Source of the DNA: an uncultured Sulfitobacter sp.
GTDB lineage: Bacteria; Pseudomonadota; Alphaproteobacteria; Rhodobacterales; Rhodobacteraceae
Length of the DNA: 64,000 nt
Direction: 5' to 3'
Assembly: GCA_937138475.1 (NCBI GenBank)
Contig: CAKZPD010000033.1
Location: 1-64,000, forward strand
Numbering within the stretch: the first letter of the stretch is position 1; each line of letters opens with the position of its first letter. Shown here in pieces: positions 29,110 to 37,790 of this stretch. The notes beneath the pieces were generated by a model that saw only the letters and a list, made by a program, of their open reading frames with translations, had not been told where the DNA came from and did no database searches. The position numbers and the translations under genes are program-made.

Positions 29110-29867
29110 GCAAACTGTCCCTTGGCGGTTGCGGGCGCACAACGGATCAACCGCGAGGTTTCGACCGCGGCCTGCCGGTGCTGCACGGCGGATTTGTAAA
29201 GTGGATCATTGATCATATCCAAGAACGCGTGGGCGCTGGGGTATCGGGCAATGAAAAGCGCATCCCATGTTTCGTCGCCGGGGCCAATCAACGTGCCGGC
29301 AAACTGTCCGCGCCACAGGATTTCACCGCCAACACGCGCCAGGGTTTCAGCGCTTTGTGCGCCATAGCGGCCATAGGCTTCGGCGCCGCTCAGGCCGCTT
29401 TGGGCGAGGGGGTGATCCTGTGGATAGACCGCCGCAGGGCGAAACCGCACCAGATTAAGCATCTCGATCGGGGTGCTGCGGTCCAGCGCCTTAAAGGCGT
29501 CAAACTGCGCGCGCGCCGGGTCGATGTACCCCAATACCCCGACCGGAAACCGGTGCTGTGCCCCGACCAAGGGCAATTCGGCGATCCATTCGATGTCTTC
29601 ACGCCGCAGCGCCCGGTAAAGATGCGGGAACAGCTGCCCGCCGCGCGACGGCTCCCAGATCAGCTTGTCGCCCAGGGCCAGCGCGTTCACAGCCAGCAGA
29701 AACAGATTGTCTTCGCCTTTGAAGTGGCGGGCGGCGGTTTCAGCGGCCTGGGCGGCGGTTGAAAAATGCACAAAGCCGTCTTGCACATCAATCGGTGCGC
29801 CTGCGGTTTGCCCATCGGCCTGAAGCTGCGCCCATTCAGCGGCGCGAAAGATTTTATAGATCAGCAT
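29106..29867 (-). CDS. DUF952-DUF1330 fusion protein
   Basis: A 253-residue protein with two recognisable domains. Residues 1-112 are DUF952-like: [12 protein letters not shown], the [16 protein letters not shown] motif, then [18 protein letters not shown] with Ile for Leu. Residues 130-250 resemble DUF1330 ([15 protein letters not shown], then [19 protein letters not shown]). ATG at 29867 begins the DUF952 domain; the upstream open frame is not credible. It is coupled to pyrD by a 4-nt overlap. DUF952 proteins are usually stand-alone and about 110 residues. The function of both domains is unknown. Confidence 0.8.
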   Translation of the reverse strand: MLIYKIFRAAEWAQLQADGQTAGAPIDVQDGFVHFSTAAQAAETAARHFKGEDNLFLLAVNALALGDKLIWEPSRGGQLFPHLYRALRREDIEWIAELPLVGAQHRFPVGVLGYIDPARAQFDAFKALDRSTPIEMLNLVRFRPAAVYPQDHPLAQSGLSGAEAYGRYGAQSAETLARVGGEILWRGQFAGTLIGPGDETWDALFIARYPSAHAFLDMINDPLYKSAVQHRQAAVETSRLIRCAPATAKGQFA

Positions 29868-30015
29868 AAAGGCGTGATGCCCCGCACAGGCCACGCGGGT
29901 CAAGGGCAATTGGCGCGGGGCTTTGCTTATTGTTTGCCGCGCGGCAGGCAACCTTTGACAGAAAGGCAAGCCGGGTTCACCATAAGATTTTATATCTCTG
30001 ACAGGGAGAGAGAGA

Positions 30016-31572
30016 ATGAAACGATTCCTTTGCGTTTCGGCGGGTCTGATGATGACAACATCCATGGCTTGGGCCGATTATGCTTTGACGATATTGCACA
30101 CCAATGATTTTCACGCCCGATTTGAACCGATCAGCAAATATGACAGCGGATGCAGCAGCCAAGACAACACCGAAGGCAAATGCTTTGGCGGCACCGCGCG
30201 GTTGATCAATGCGGTCAAGGCGGCGCGCGCGCGGTCAGAAAATGCGATCTTGGTCGATGGCGGCGATCAGTTCCAAGGCACGCTGTTTTACACCTATTAC
30301 AAGGGTGCATTGGCCGCCGAGATGATGAACTTGCTGGGCTATGACGCCATGACAGTCGGCAATCATGAATTTGATGACGGCCCCGAGGTTCTGGCCAGCT
30401 TCATGAGCGCGATAAACTTTCCGATCCTGATGTCCAATGCCGATGTCACCGCCGAGCCATTGTTGGCAGGCAAACTGGCCAAATCCACAGTGATTGAGCG
30501 CGGCGGCGCCAAGTTGGGCTTGATCGGTCTGACGCCGCAAGACACGGACGAGCTGGCCTCGCCGGGGCCGGGGGTGGTTTTTGGCGATCCCATTGCCGCC
30601 GTCCAGGCCGAGGTTGACCGGCTAAGCGCCGAGGGCATCGACAAGATCATAGTGCTGAGCCATTCGGGCTATGGGCTGGATCAGCAAATCGCCGCCCAAA
30701 CGACCGGCGTTGATGTCATTGTCGGTGGGCACAGCAATTCGCTGTTGTCCAACAGCAATGACCGCGCCGATGGGCCTTATCCGACCATGGTCGGGGATAC
30801 CGCAATCGTGCAGGCCTATGCCTATGGCAAATATCTGGGTGAATTGAACGTGCTGTTTGATGACGCCGGCAAGGTAATCAAAGCCGAAGGTGAGCCGGTC
30901 TTGATCGACGCCGCGGTGCCCGAAGATCCGGCGACCCTTGCCCGCATCGCCGAGGCGGCCGCCCCGCTTGAGGCCATTCGCAACAAGGTGGTTGCCGCCG
31001 CAGCCGATACCATTGATGGCGATCGGGGCAATTGCCGGGCGCGGGAATGTGCCATGGGTAATCTGGTTGCCGATGCCATGCTGGCGCGGGTCAAATCACA
31101 AGGAATCGAGGTCGCAATCGCCAACAGCGGCGGTTTGCGGGCGTCGATTGATGCAGGCGATGTCACCATGGGCGAGGTGCTGACCGTCTTGCCATTCCAA
31201 AACACCCTGTCGACCTTTTACGTCAAGGGCGCGGTGTTGATCGAAGCCTTGGAAAACGGCGTCAGCCAGCACGAAGAGGGGGCAGGCCGCTTTCCGCAGG
31301 TGGCGGGTCTGAGCTTTGCGTTTGATATCAAGCAACCGGCCGGTGCGCGGGTTTCGGATGTTATGGTCGGCGCCGTGCCCATCGACCGGGACAAAGTTTA
31401 TGGCGTTGTTTCCAACAATTATGTGCGCAATGGCGGGGATGGGTATGCAATGTTCAAATCTGCCCAAAATGCCTATGATTTTGGTCCGGATCTGGCCGAT
31501 GTAACGGCCGAGTATCTTGCGAAATCAGGGCCTTACAAGCCGTATCTTGATGGGCGCATAACGATGAAGTGA
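30016..31572 (+). CDS. Exported 5'-nucleotidase / metallophosphatase (UshA-like)
   Basis: Periplasmic nucleotide phosphohydrolase releasing nucleosides and phosphate. The 518-residue precursor starts with a signal peptide (MKRFLCVSAGLMMTTSMAWA). The metallophosphatase domain follows with ILHTNDFHARF, VDGGDQF, TVGNHEFDDG and VGGHSN. The C-terminal 5'-nucleotidase domain shows the MGNLVADAML and NSGGLRASI motifs and SNNYVRNGGDGY. A purine-rich GGGAGAGAGAG ribosome site precedes the ATG. The released nucleosides could feed the deo/upp operon. Confidence 0.93.
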   Translation: MKRFLCVSAGLMMTTSMAWADYALTILHTNDFHARFEPISKYDSGCSSQDNTEGKCFGGTARLINAVKAARARSENAILVDGGDQFQGTLFYTYYKGALAAEMMNLLGYDAMTVGNHEFDDGPEVLASFMSAINFPILMSNADVTAEPLLAGKLAKSTVIERGGAKLGLIGLTPQDTDELASPGPGVVFGDPIAAVQAEVDRLSAEGIDKIIVLSHSGYGLDQQIAAQTTGVDVIVGGHSNSLLSNSNDRADGPYPTMVGDTAIVQAYAYGKYLGELNVLFDDAGKVIKAEGEPVLIDAAVPEDPATLARIAEAAAPLEAIRNKVVAAAADTIDGDRGNCRARECAMGNLVADAMLARVKSQGIEVAIANSGGLRASIDAGDVTMGEVLTVLPFQNTLSTFYVKGAVLIEALENGVSQHEEGAGRFPQVAGLSFAFDIKQPAGARVSDVMVGAVPIDRDKVYGVVSNNYVRNGGDGYAMFKSAQNAYDFGPDLADVTAEYLAKSGPYKPYLDGRITMK

Positions 31573-31603
31573 CCAAAGGCACGCGGCCCCAGTCATTGGT
31601 GCT

Positions 31604-31942
31604 CTAATCATTCAGGGGCGGCGTGCCAAAGCTGATCTGGCCGGTGATTTCCTGTGCCAGATCACCATAAAAGACCCCTTCGCCCATAGACGGAACAACG
31701 ATCAGCGCCTCGGCGGCGCTGGCGATCTCGCCGGTGGTCCACAGCCCGCCTGCGGCGGTGACGGTCAGGGCCGTGTCGCTTTCATTGATAAAGCGCAAAG
31801 TGTCGCCCGCGTCGACATAAGACACGGTTGGGAAAAACGACGAGCCAAGCATTATGATCTCGTGTTCGGCGGCCGTTACCGGGGTGGCCCCTATGCCGAT
31901 CAATATGCCAAGGGCGCCAAGCTGTGAAAAGGTGGCTGTCAT
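31604..31942 (-). CDS. Small exported cupredoxin-like protein lacking copper ligands
   Basis: A 112-residue protein with a signal peptide (about 1-25, ending VTAA) and a cupredoxin-like beta-barrel pattern: EIIMLGSSFFPTVSYVDAGDTLRFIN, then TALTVTAAGGLWTTGEI. In true cupredoxins the second segment carries a His and the C-terminal loop carries Cys, His and Met. Here these read Leu, and Gly, Ala and Ile (FYGDLAQEITGQI), and the protein has no cysteine. AGGAG precedes the ATG. It is convergent with the 5'-nucleotidase. The periplasmic role is unknown. Confidence 0.7.
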   Translation of the reverse strand: MTATFSQLGALGILIGIGATPVTAAEHEIIMLGSSFFPTVSYVDAGDTLRFINESDTALTVTAAGGLWTTGEIASAAEALIVVPSMGEGVFYGDLAQEITGQISFGTPPLND

Positions 31943-32020
31943 GCTTTTGCTCCTGCTTGTTGCGCCTTGGTCTAGGGCTGGCGTGGGGCGAAATTATGGC
32001 AACAGTCGGGCAGGGGCGGT

Positions 32021-32911
32021 TCAATCGCCTAAAGATTGCTGTGCCAGCCAGCTGCGAAACGAGGTCAGCGGCCCGCTTTCGGTGCGGGCCTGCGGCCAGA
32101 CCAGGTAATAGCTGCCGATGCTTTCCGACGCCCGGTCCGAGGCAAGGACCAATTGTCCATCAGCCAGATAAGGTTCGGCAAAGAAGGTTGGCAACAGCGC
32201 GATCCCCAGTCCGTGGATGGCGGCCTGTGCCATGGTCGAAAACTGATCGAACACCATGCCCTCGGGCGGCTGAACGTCGATATCAAGCGCCCGCAACCAT
32301 CGCAGCCACCCTTTTGGGCGGGTCTCAAGGTGCAGCAGGTCGAACCGCAGGATATCGCGGGGGGTGGCCAAAGGCCCCGGTATCAGGCCGGGGGCGCAGA
32401 CCGGCACCACCGTTTCGGGCATCAATGGCAGGAAATTCACCCCATCCCAGTCTTCCCGGCCAAAGTGGATGGCGGCGTCAAACCGCGAGGTGCGAAAATC
32501 AAAAGGTTGCAGCCGGGTGGACAAATTTACCGTGACTTCTGGATGGCGACGGGCAAAATCCCGCAGGCGCGGCGCCAGCCAGTGCATGCCAAACGCGGGC
32601 AAAATGGCCAGGTTCAGGCTGCCCCCGGCGGGGTTGGCCCGCACGGAAACCGACGCCTGTGCCAATTGCTGCAAAATTTCGCGCACTTTGGGGACATATT
32701 CCGTTCCCGCAGGTGTCAGGGCCAGCGCACGCCCCTGTTTCACCACCAAAGCCACATCCAGCTGCTGTTCAAGGGTCTTGATTTGCCGGCTGACCGCGCT
32801 TTGGGTCAGGGCCAGCTCGGCTGCGGCCATTGTCGCGCTGCCCAAGCGGGCGACTGCCTCAAAGGCCAGCAAAGACGGCACAGAGGGCAAATATCGGCGC
32901 GGCGCAATCAT
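32021..32911 (-). CDS. LysR-family regulator, likely of glutaryl-CoA dehydrogenase
   Basis: A 296-residue LTTR of the GcvA-like branch. The N-terminal HTH is LLAFEAVARLGSATMAAAEL plus TQSAVSRQIKTLE. The effector domain runs about 90-296, with the FDAAIHFGREDW and GLGIALLPTFFAE segments. It diverges from gcdH across 106 bp, the standard arrangement for a local regulator. A dyad ATGAG-N5-CTCAT lies 3 nt upstream of its start, so self-repression is plausible. The inducer is probably glutarate or a related acid, by context only. Confidence 0.9.
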   Translation of the reverse strand: MIAPRRYLPSVPSLLAFEAVARLGSATMAAAELALTQSAVSRQIKTLEQQLDVALVVKQGRALALTPAGTEYVPKVREILQQLAQASVSVRANPAGGSLNLAILPAFGMHWLAPRLRDFARRHPEVTVNLSTRLQPFDFRTSRFDAAIHFGREDWDGVNFLPLMPETVVPVCAPGLIPGPLATPRDILRFDLLHLETRPKGWLRWLRALDIDVQPPEGMVFDQFSTMAQAAIHGLGIALLPTFFAEPYLADGQLVLASDRASESIGSYYLVWPQARTESGPLTSFRSWLAQQSLGD

Positions 32912-32913
32912 CT

Positions 32914-32928
32914 ATGAGTTTTTCTCAT
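32914..32928. promoter_or_regulatory. ATGAG-N5-CTCAT dyad, putative LysR site
   Basis: ATGAG (32914-32918), TTTTT, CTCAT (32924-32928): a perfect 5-bp inverted repeat in the lysR-gcdH divergent region, just upstream of the lysR start codon. Its size and spacing fit an LTTR recognition site. Confidence 0.5.
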
Positions 32929-33017
32929 GCGTTCTAGGATAAACCATCGTTAGAGTTTCTTGCCAATCTTTGCAATACTGCGCCGCAACTGCTGTAAACG
33001 AATGCAAAGGACACGCC

Positions 33018-34241
33018 ATGAACGCCCAAACGCCCGCCCTCAAAGCAAAAGATGCCCCGGACCTGGGGAAATTCGACTGGCAAGACCCTTTCCGTTTGTC
33101 CGCCCAGCTGAGCGAGGACGAACGCATGATCGCAGACAGCGCCCGTGCCTATGCGCAGGAAAAGCTGCAACCGCGGGTGATTGATGCCTTTGCGAATGAA
33201 ACGACCGACCCGGATATTTTCCGGGAAATGGGCGATATGGGGTTGCTGGGTGTGACTTGCCCCGAAGAATACGGCGGGCTGGGCGGTTCTTATGTCAGCT
33301 ATGGCCTGGTCGCCCGCGAGGTCGAGCGGGTCGACAGCGGCTATCGGTCGATGATGTCTGTTCAGTCCAGCTTAGTGATCTATCCGATTTATGCCTATGG
33401 ATCGGAAGAACAACGCAAGAAATACCTGCCCAAACTGTGCGCCGGTGAATGGATCGGCTGTTTTGGATTGACCGAACCGGATGCGGGTTCAGATCCGGCC
33501 GGTATGAAGACCCGCGCCGTCAAGACCGCCTCTGGATATCGGATCAGCGGGTCAAAGATGTGGATTTCCAATGCGCCAATTGCGGATGTTTTCGTGGTCT
33601 GGGCCAAATCCGAGGCCCACGGCGGTAAAATTCGCGGCTTTGTTTTGGAAAAGGGCATGGCTGGCCTGTCGGCGCCCAAGGTCGGGAACAAGCTGTCGCT
33701 GCGCGCGTCAATCACCGGCGAAATCGTCATGGACAGCGTTGAGGTTGGCGAGGACGCCCTGCTGCCGCATGTTGAGGGGCTTAAGGGGCCGTTTGGGTGT
33801 CTGAACCGGGCGCGTTATGGCATCAGCTGGGGGGCCATGGGCGCTGCTGAATTTTGCTGGCATGCAGCGCGTCAATACGGGCTGGATCGTCACCAGTTCG
33901 GCAAGCCGCTGGCCGGCACCCAGCTGTTCCAGAAAAAGCTGGCCGATATGATGACCGAGATTTCGCTGGGGCTGCAAGGATCGTTGCAAGTGGGTCGCCT
34001 GATGGACAGGGCCGAGGCCGCCCCAGAAATGGTCAGCATTGTGAAGCGCAACAATTGCGGCAAGGCGCTGGACATCGCGCGGATGGCGCGGGATATGCAC
34101 GGCGGCAACGGGATCAGCGGGGAATTTCAGGTGATCCGTCACATGATGAACCTTGAAACCGTCAATACCTATGAAGGCACCCATGATGTGCATGCGCTGA
34201 TCCTTGGCCGTGCGCAGACCGGGCTGCAGGCATTTTTCTAA
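33018..34241 (+). CDS. gcdH: Glutaryl-CoA dehydrogenase
   Basis: FAD enzyme that oxidises and decarboxylates glutaryl-CoA to crotonyl-CoA in lysine and glutarate catabolism. The 407-residue product shows [20 protein letters not shown], the [14 protein letters not shown] segment typical of [20 protein letters not shown] and the catalytic-Glu region [20 protein letters not shown] at 33018 has AAAGGA 6 nt upstream. It is followed by a fused E1 gene after 23 bp, so both are probably one operon under the divergent LysR. Confidence 0.94.
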   Translation: MNAQTPALKAKDAPDLGKFDWQDPFRLSAQLSEDERMIADSARAYAQEKLQPRVIDAFANETTDPDIFREMGDMGLLGVTCPEEYGGLGGSYVSYGLVAREVERVDSGYRSMMSVQSSLVIYPIYAYGSEEQRKKYLPKLCAGEWIGCFGLTEPDAGSDPAGMKTRAVKTASGYRISGSKMWISNAPIADVFVVWAKSEAHGGKIRGFVLEKGMAGLSAPKVGNKLSLRASITGEIVMDSVEVGEDALLPHVEGLKGPFGCLNRARYGISWGAMGAAEFCWHAARQYGLDRHQFGKPLAGTQLFQKKLADMMTEISLGLQGSLQVGRLMDRAEAAPEMVSIVKRNNCGKALDIARMARDMHGGNGISGEFQVIRHMMNLETVNTYEGTHDVHALILGRAQTGLQAFF

Positions 34242-34264
34242 TCCAGCCCGGAGGCTGAACGTCT

Positions 34265-36445
34265 ATGGATCGCGCACAGATCGTGCATGAAAATTTCCTG
34301 CGCCGGGTTGCGGCGCAGGATTTTCCCGTTGGAAAGGCCCCGTCTGGCGATCTGCCTGCCGCCGAGGCGCTGGCGCTGTTTCAGGCGCAGGTGCTCAGCC
34401 GGGCGTTGGATTTGCAAAGCCGTGAAATGCAGCGGGCCGGGCAGGGGTTTTATACCATCGGGTCATCGGGCCACGAAGGCATGGCGGCTGTGGCGCATGC
34501 GCTGCGCGTGGATGACATCGCGTTCCTGCATTACCGGGATGCGGCGTTTCAGATTGCCCGTTCATATCAGGCCAAGGGGCAGGACATGATGCGCGATATG
34601 CTGCTGTCTTTTGCCTGTTCTTCGGACGATCCGGTCAGCGGTGGCCGCCACAAGGTGCTGGGGTCGCGGTCCTTGATGATCCCGCCGCAGACGTCGACCA
34701 TTGCCAGCCACTTGCCCAAGGCCTTGGGCGCGGCCTATTCGATCGGCCTTGCGCGGCGGCGGCCACCAGAACACAGGCTATTGCCTGATGATGCGATTGC
34801 GATTGCCAGCTTTGGCGATGCTTCGGCCAATCATTCGACGGCGCAAGGCGCAATCAATGCCGCCGGCTGGACAGCGGTTCAGGGCGCGCCCCTGCCGCTG
34901 TTGCTGGTGTGCGAGGACAACGGCATCGGGATATCGACCAAAACGCCGGCGGGCTGGATCAAGGCGTCAATGCAGCATCGCCCCGGCCTGCGGTATTTTG
35001 AGGCGGACGGGCTGGACCTGTTCGAAACCTATCATGTCGCGAAAGAGGCCGCTGATTTTGTCCGCGCCACCCGCAAACCGGCGTTCTTGCACCTGCGCAC
35101 GGTGCGCCTTTATGGGCATGCGGGGGCAGACGTGGCCACCAGCTATTTGCCAAAGGCCGAGGTCGAGGCAGACGAGGCCAATGACCCCTTGCTGCATTCG
35201 GCGCGGCTTTTGTGTGCAGCCGGTGCGGCACAAGCATCTGATCTGATTGATATCTATAATGAAACCCGCGACCGTGTGGCCCAAGAAGCCGCGAGCGTCG
35301 CGCAGCGCCCGCACCTTGTGACCGCCGCTGACGTGATGCAAAGCCTGATCCCGCCCAAACGCGACTGCGCGCGGCGCAATGCCCCGTCTGATGCGGACCG
35401 TGCGGCTGTGTTTTCAGGGGATGTCGCGCAAATGGACAAACCCCAGCCCATGTCGCGGCTGATCAACTGGGCGCTGCATGATTTGATGTTGGCGGCCCCC
35501 GAAACCGTCTTGATGGGCGAGGACGTCGGCCGCAAGGGCGGCGTTTACGGGGTGACGCAGAAACTGCAAAGCAGGTTCGGCCCTGATCGGGTCATTGATA
35601 CGCTGCTGGATGAACAAAGCATCCTGGGGCTGGCCATCGGGATGGCGCATAACGGCTTTGTTCCCATGCCCGAGATCCAGTTCCTGGCCTATCTGCATAA
35701 TGCCGAGGACCAGCTGCGCGGCGAGGCGGCAACCTTGCCGTTTTTCAGCAGGGGGCAGTGGACAAATCCCATGGTGCTGCGAATTGCCGGCCTTGGGTAT
35801 CAAAAAGGCTTTGGCGGACATTTCCACAATGACAATTCGCTGGCGGTGCTGCGCGATATTCCGGGCATCATCATTGCCTGCCCGTCGAGCGGCGCCGATG
35901 CGGCCAAAATGCTGCGCGAATGTCACCGTCTGGCCCGCGAGGAACAGCGGGTGGTGGTGTTCGTTGAACCTATCGCGCTTTATCCGATGCGCGATCTTCA
36001 CGCGGAAAACGATGGGGCGTGGATGTGTCAATACCCTGCGCCGGATGAGCGGATCGCCCTGGGGGAAATTGGCGTCCATGGCACCGGGACAGATGTTGCG
36101 ATCGTCACCTATGGAAACGGGCATTACCTGTCGCGGCAGGCACAGCAGCGCCTGTCGGATCAGGGGATCAACCTGCGGGTGATTGATTTGCGCTGGCTTG
36201 CGCCCTTGCCCGAAACCGCGCTGTTGCAGGCGATCAGGGGCTGCGATCATGTGCTGGTGGTTGATGAATGCCGCGCAACGGGCGGGCAAGCCGAAGGGAT
36301 CATGACCTTGCTGGCCGAACATGGCACCGCCAGTTTTGCACGCCTTGCCGCCCAAGACAGCTTTATCGCCACGGGGCCGGCCTATGGCGCGACATTGCCG
36401 TCACGCGACGGCATCATAAAGGCGGTTCAGGCGTTGCTGGCTTAG
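34265..36445 (+). CDS. Fused alpha-beta E1 of a 2-oxoacid dehydrogenase
   Basis: A 726-residue thiamine-diphosphate enzyme fusing both subunits of a branched-chain/pyruvate-type E1. The alpha part (about 1-330) has FLHYRDAAFQIARSY and the ThDP/Mg motif with GDASAN at 184-189. The beta part (about 395-726) has ETVLMGEDVGRKGGVYGVT, PMPEIQFLAYLHNAEDQLR and VVDECRATGGQAEGI. No E2 or E3 gene is nearby. Position 23 bp behind gcdH suggests it makes or consumes a C5/C6 acyl group, for example from 2-oxoadipate. That is inference. GGAGG precedes the ATG. Confidence 0.88.
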   Translation: MDRAQIVHENFLRRVAAQDFPVGKAPSGDLPAAEALALFQAQVLSRALDLQSREMQRAGQGFYTIGSSGHEGMAAVAHALRVDDIAFLHYRDAAFQIARSYQAKGQDMMRDMLLSFACSSDDPVSGGRHKVLGSRSLMIPPQTSTIASHLPKALGAAYSIGLARRRPPEHRLLPDDAIAIASFGDASANHSTAQGAINAAGWTAVQGAPLPLLLVCEDNGIGISTKTPAGWIKASMQHRPGLRYFEADGLDLFETYHVAKEAADFVRATRKPAFLHLRTVRLYGHAGADVATSYLPKAEVEADEANDPLLHSARLLCAAGAAQASDLIDIYNETRDRVAQEAASVAQRPHLVTAADVMQSLIPPKRDCARRNAPSDADRAAVFSGDVAQMDKPQPMSRLINWALHDLMLAAPETVLMGEDVGRKGGVYGVTQKLQSRFGPDRVIDTLLDEQSILGLAIGMAHNGFVPMPEIQFLAYLHNAEDQLRGEAATLPFFSRGQWTNPMVLRIAGLGYQKGFGGHFHNDNSLAVLRDIPGIIIACPSSGADAAKMLRECHRLAREEQRVVVFVEPIALYPMRDLHAENDGAWMCQYPAPDERIALGEIGVHGTGTDVAIVTYGNGHYLSRQAQQRLSDQGINLRVIDLRWLAPLPETALLQAIRGCDHVLVVDECRATGGQAEGIMTLLAEHGTASFARLAAQDSFIATGPAYGATLPSRDGIIKAVQALLA

Positions 36446-36481
36446 GGCGCGATTCGAAACGGCATCGCTGATGCGCGAAAC

Positions 36482-36501
36482 GCCGCAGGCAATCCTGCGG
36501 C
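36482..36501 (+). terminator. Hairpin after the E1 gene
   Basis: Perfect 8-bp stem GCCGCAGG (36482-36489) and CCTGCGGC (36494-36501), loop CAAT, 36 nt after the E1 stop. A second short CCCC/GGGG pairing follows. No U tract, so termination may need Rho. Confidence 0.45.
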
Positions 36502-36565
36502 CCCATGCCTTTGGGGAATTGTCGGAAAGCCGATGTAAAAACCACCATTAAACAGAGGTTTGGAC

Positions 36566-36589
36566 TTTTTTGCACACGAGTGCAAAAAA
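36566..36589 (+). promoter_or_regulatory. Perfect palindrome, likely LacI-family operator of the catabolic operon
   Basis: Arms TTTTTTGCAC (36566-36575) and GTGCAAAAAA (36580-36589) are separated by ACGA, giving a central CG step as in LacI-family operators. It lies 73 nt upstream of the first ABC gene. The operon encodes its own LacI regulator at 44771-45787, the natural candidate ligand-responsive repressor. The symmetry is seen directly; the pairing with that protein is inferred. Confidence 0.65.
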
Positions 36590-36662
36590 CGCTTGCGAAA
36601 ACCATCTGCTGGGCTTTACCGTAGGGAAATCTCGCGTGTGGCGGGGCAACAGCGGGGGCACT

Positions 36663-37718
36663 ATGGCCGAAATTCAGCTTCGCAATCTCAACAAGCGTTG
36701 GGGCAATTTTGTCGGTGTAAACGACTTTAACCTGACCATCGCAGATCAAGAGTTTCTGGTGCTGCTGGGGCCATCGGGCTGTGGCAAGACCACCACGATG
36801 CGCATGGTTGCGGGCCTTGAGGATGCGACCGAAGGCGATATTCTGATTGACGGAAACCGCATCAACGATCTGGAGCCAAAAGACCGCGACGTGGCGATGG
36901 TGTTCCAAAGCTATGCGCTGTATCCGAACATGAATGTTTATGAAAACATTCGTTTCCCGCTGAAAGTGCGGGGCATTGATCCCGCCGAGCATCATGACCG
37001 CGTCATGCGCGCCTCTGCGATGGTTGAGCTGGATGAATTCCTTGAGCGCCGCCCGGCGGAATTGTCCGGCGGTCAGCGCCAGCGCGTGGCCCTTGCGCGG
37101 GCGATTGTGCGCAAGCCCAAGGTGTTCTTGATGGATGAACCCTTGTCCAACCTGGATGCCAAGCTGCGGGTATCGACGCGCGCGCAGATCAAGAACCTCT
37201 CGCATGAGCTGGCCGTAACCACCATTTATGTGACCCATGACCAGATCGAGGCCATGACCCTTGCCGACCGTGTGGTCGTGATGAAAAAGGGCGTGGTGCA
37301 GCAGGTCGGCACCCCGGTCGAGATTTATGACACGCCGGCCAATACCTTTGTCGCCAGCTTTATCGGCAATCCCGCCATGAACCTGATGGACGGCACGGTC
37401 AAAGACGGTGCCTTTGAGGCGGCCAACGTGCGTATTGCAGGCATAGATCTGCCCGATGGTCCTGTTACGCTGGGCTTTCGCGCCGAAGATGCGTCCATTG
37501 CCCAGGACGGGCAGGGGGCGATCACTGCGCCGATCTATACGATGGAATTGCTGGGCGACGCGACCATGGTCAGCGTCCGCGTGGGCGGCGCCTTGGTCAG
37601 CGTCAAGGCCGACAAGGCCTATCGCGCCGAGATCGGCGAGACTGTTTCGCTGAACGTGCCTGCTGAAATCTGCCACCTGTTCGAAGCTGGAACAGGGGCG
37701 CGTATCGAAGGGAAGTAA
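36663..37718 (+). CDS. ABC transporter ATPase, carbohydrate (MalK/UgpC) type
   Basis: Energises the importer encoded by the next three genes. The 351-residue protein has Walker A GPSGCGKTT (36-44), the signature LSGGQ (134-138), Walker B VFLMDEP and the switch His in YVTHDQIEAMTLADR. The C-terminal TOBE-like domain begins near 240, as in MalK/UgpC. ATG at 36663 gives the family-typical start MAEIQLRNL; the longer frame overlaps the operator region. It leads a 13-kb co-directional operon. Confidence 0.93.
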   Translation: MAEIQLRNLNKRWGNFVGVNDFNLTIADQEFLVLLGPSGCGKTTTMRMVAGLEDATEGDILIDGNRINDLEPKDRDVAMVFQSYALYPNMNVYENIRFPLKVRGIDPAEHHDRVMRASAMVELDEFLERRPAELSGGQRQRVALARAIVRKPKVFLMDEPLSNLDAKLRVSTRAQIKNLSHELAVTTIYVTHDQIEAMTLADRVVVMKKGVVQQVGTPVEIYDTPANTFVASFIGNPAMNLMDGTVKDGAFEAANVRIAGIDLPDGPVTLGFRAEDASIAQDGQGAITAPIYTMELLGDATMVSVRVGGALVSVKADKAYRAEIGETVSLNVPAEICHLFEAGTGARIEGK

Positions 37719-37790
37719 CCCTTCTTTTTTCCCGCGTTTGCGGGGTCCACCGTGCACAAAGCTGCACATACGAACACAGGGAGAGAATTA

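Noticed and set aside
29955-29960. TTGACA as a -35 box for the 5'-nucleotidase
   Set aside because: No acceptable -10 element lies 16-18 bp downstream; TAAGAT is about 22 bp away.
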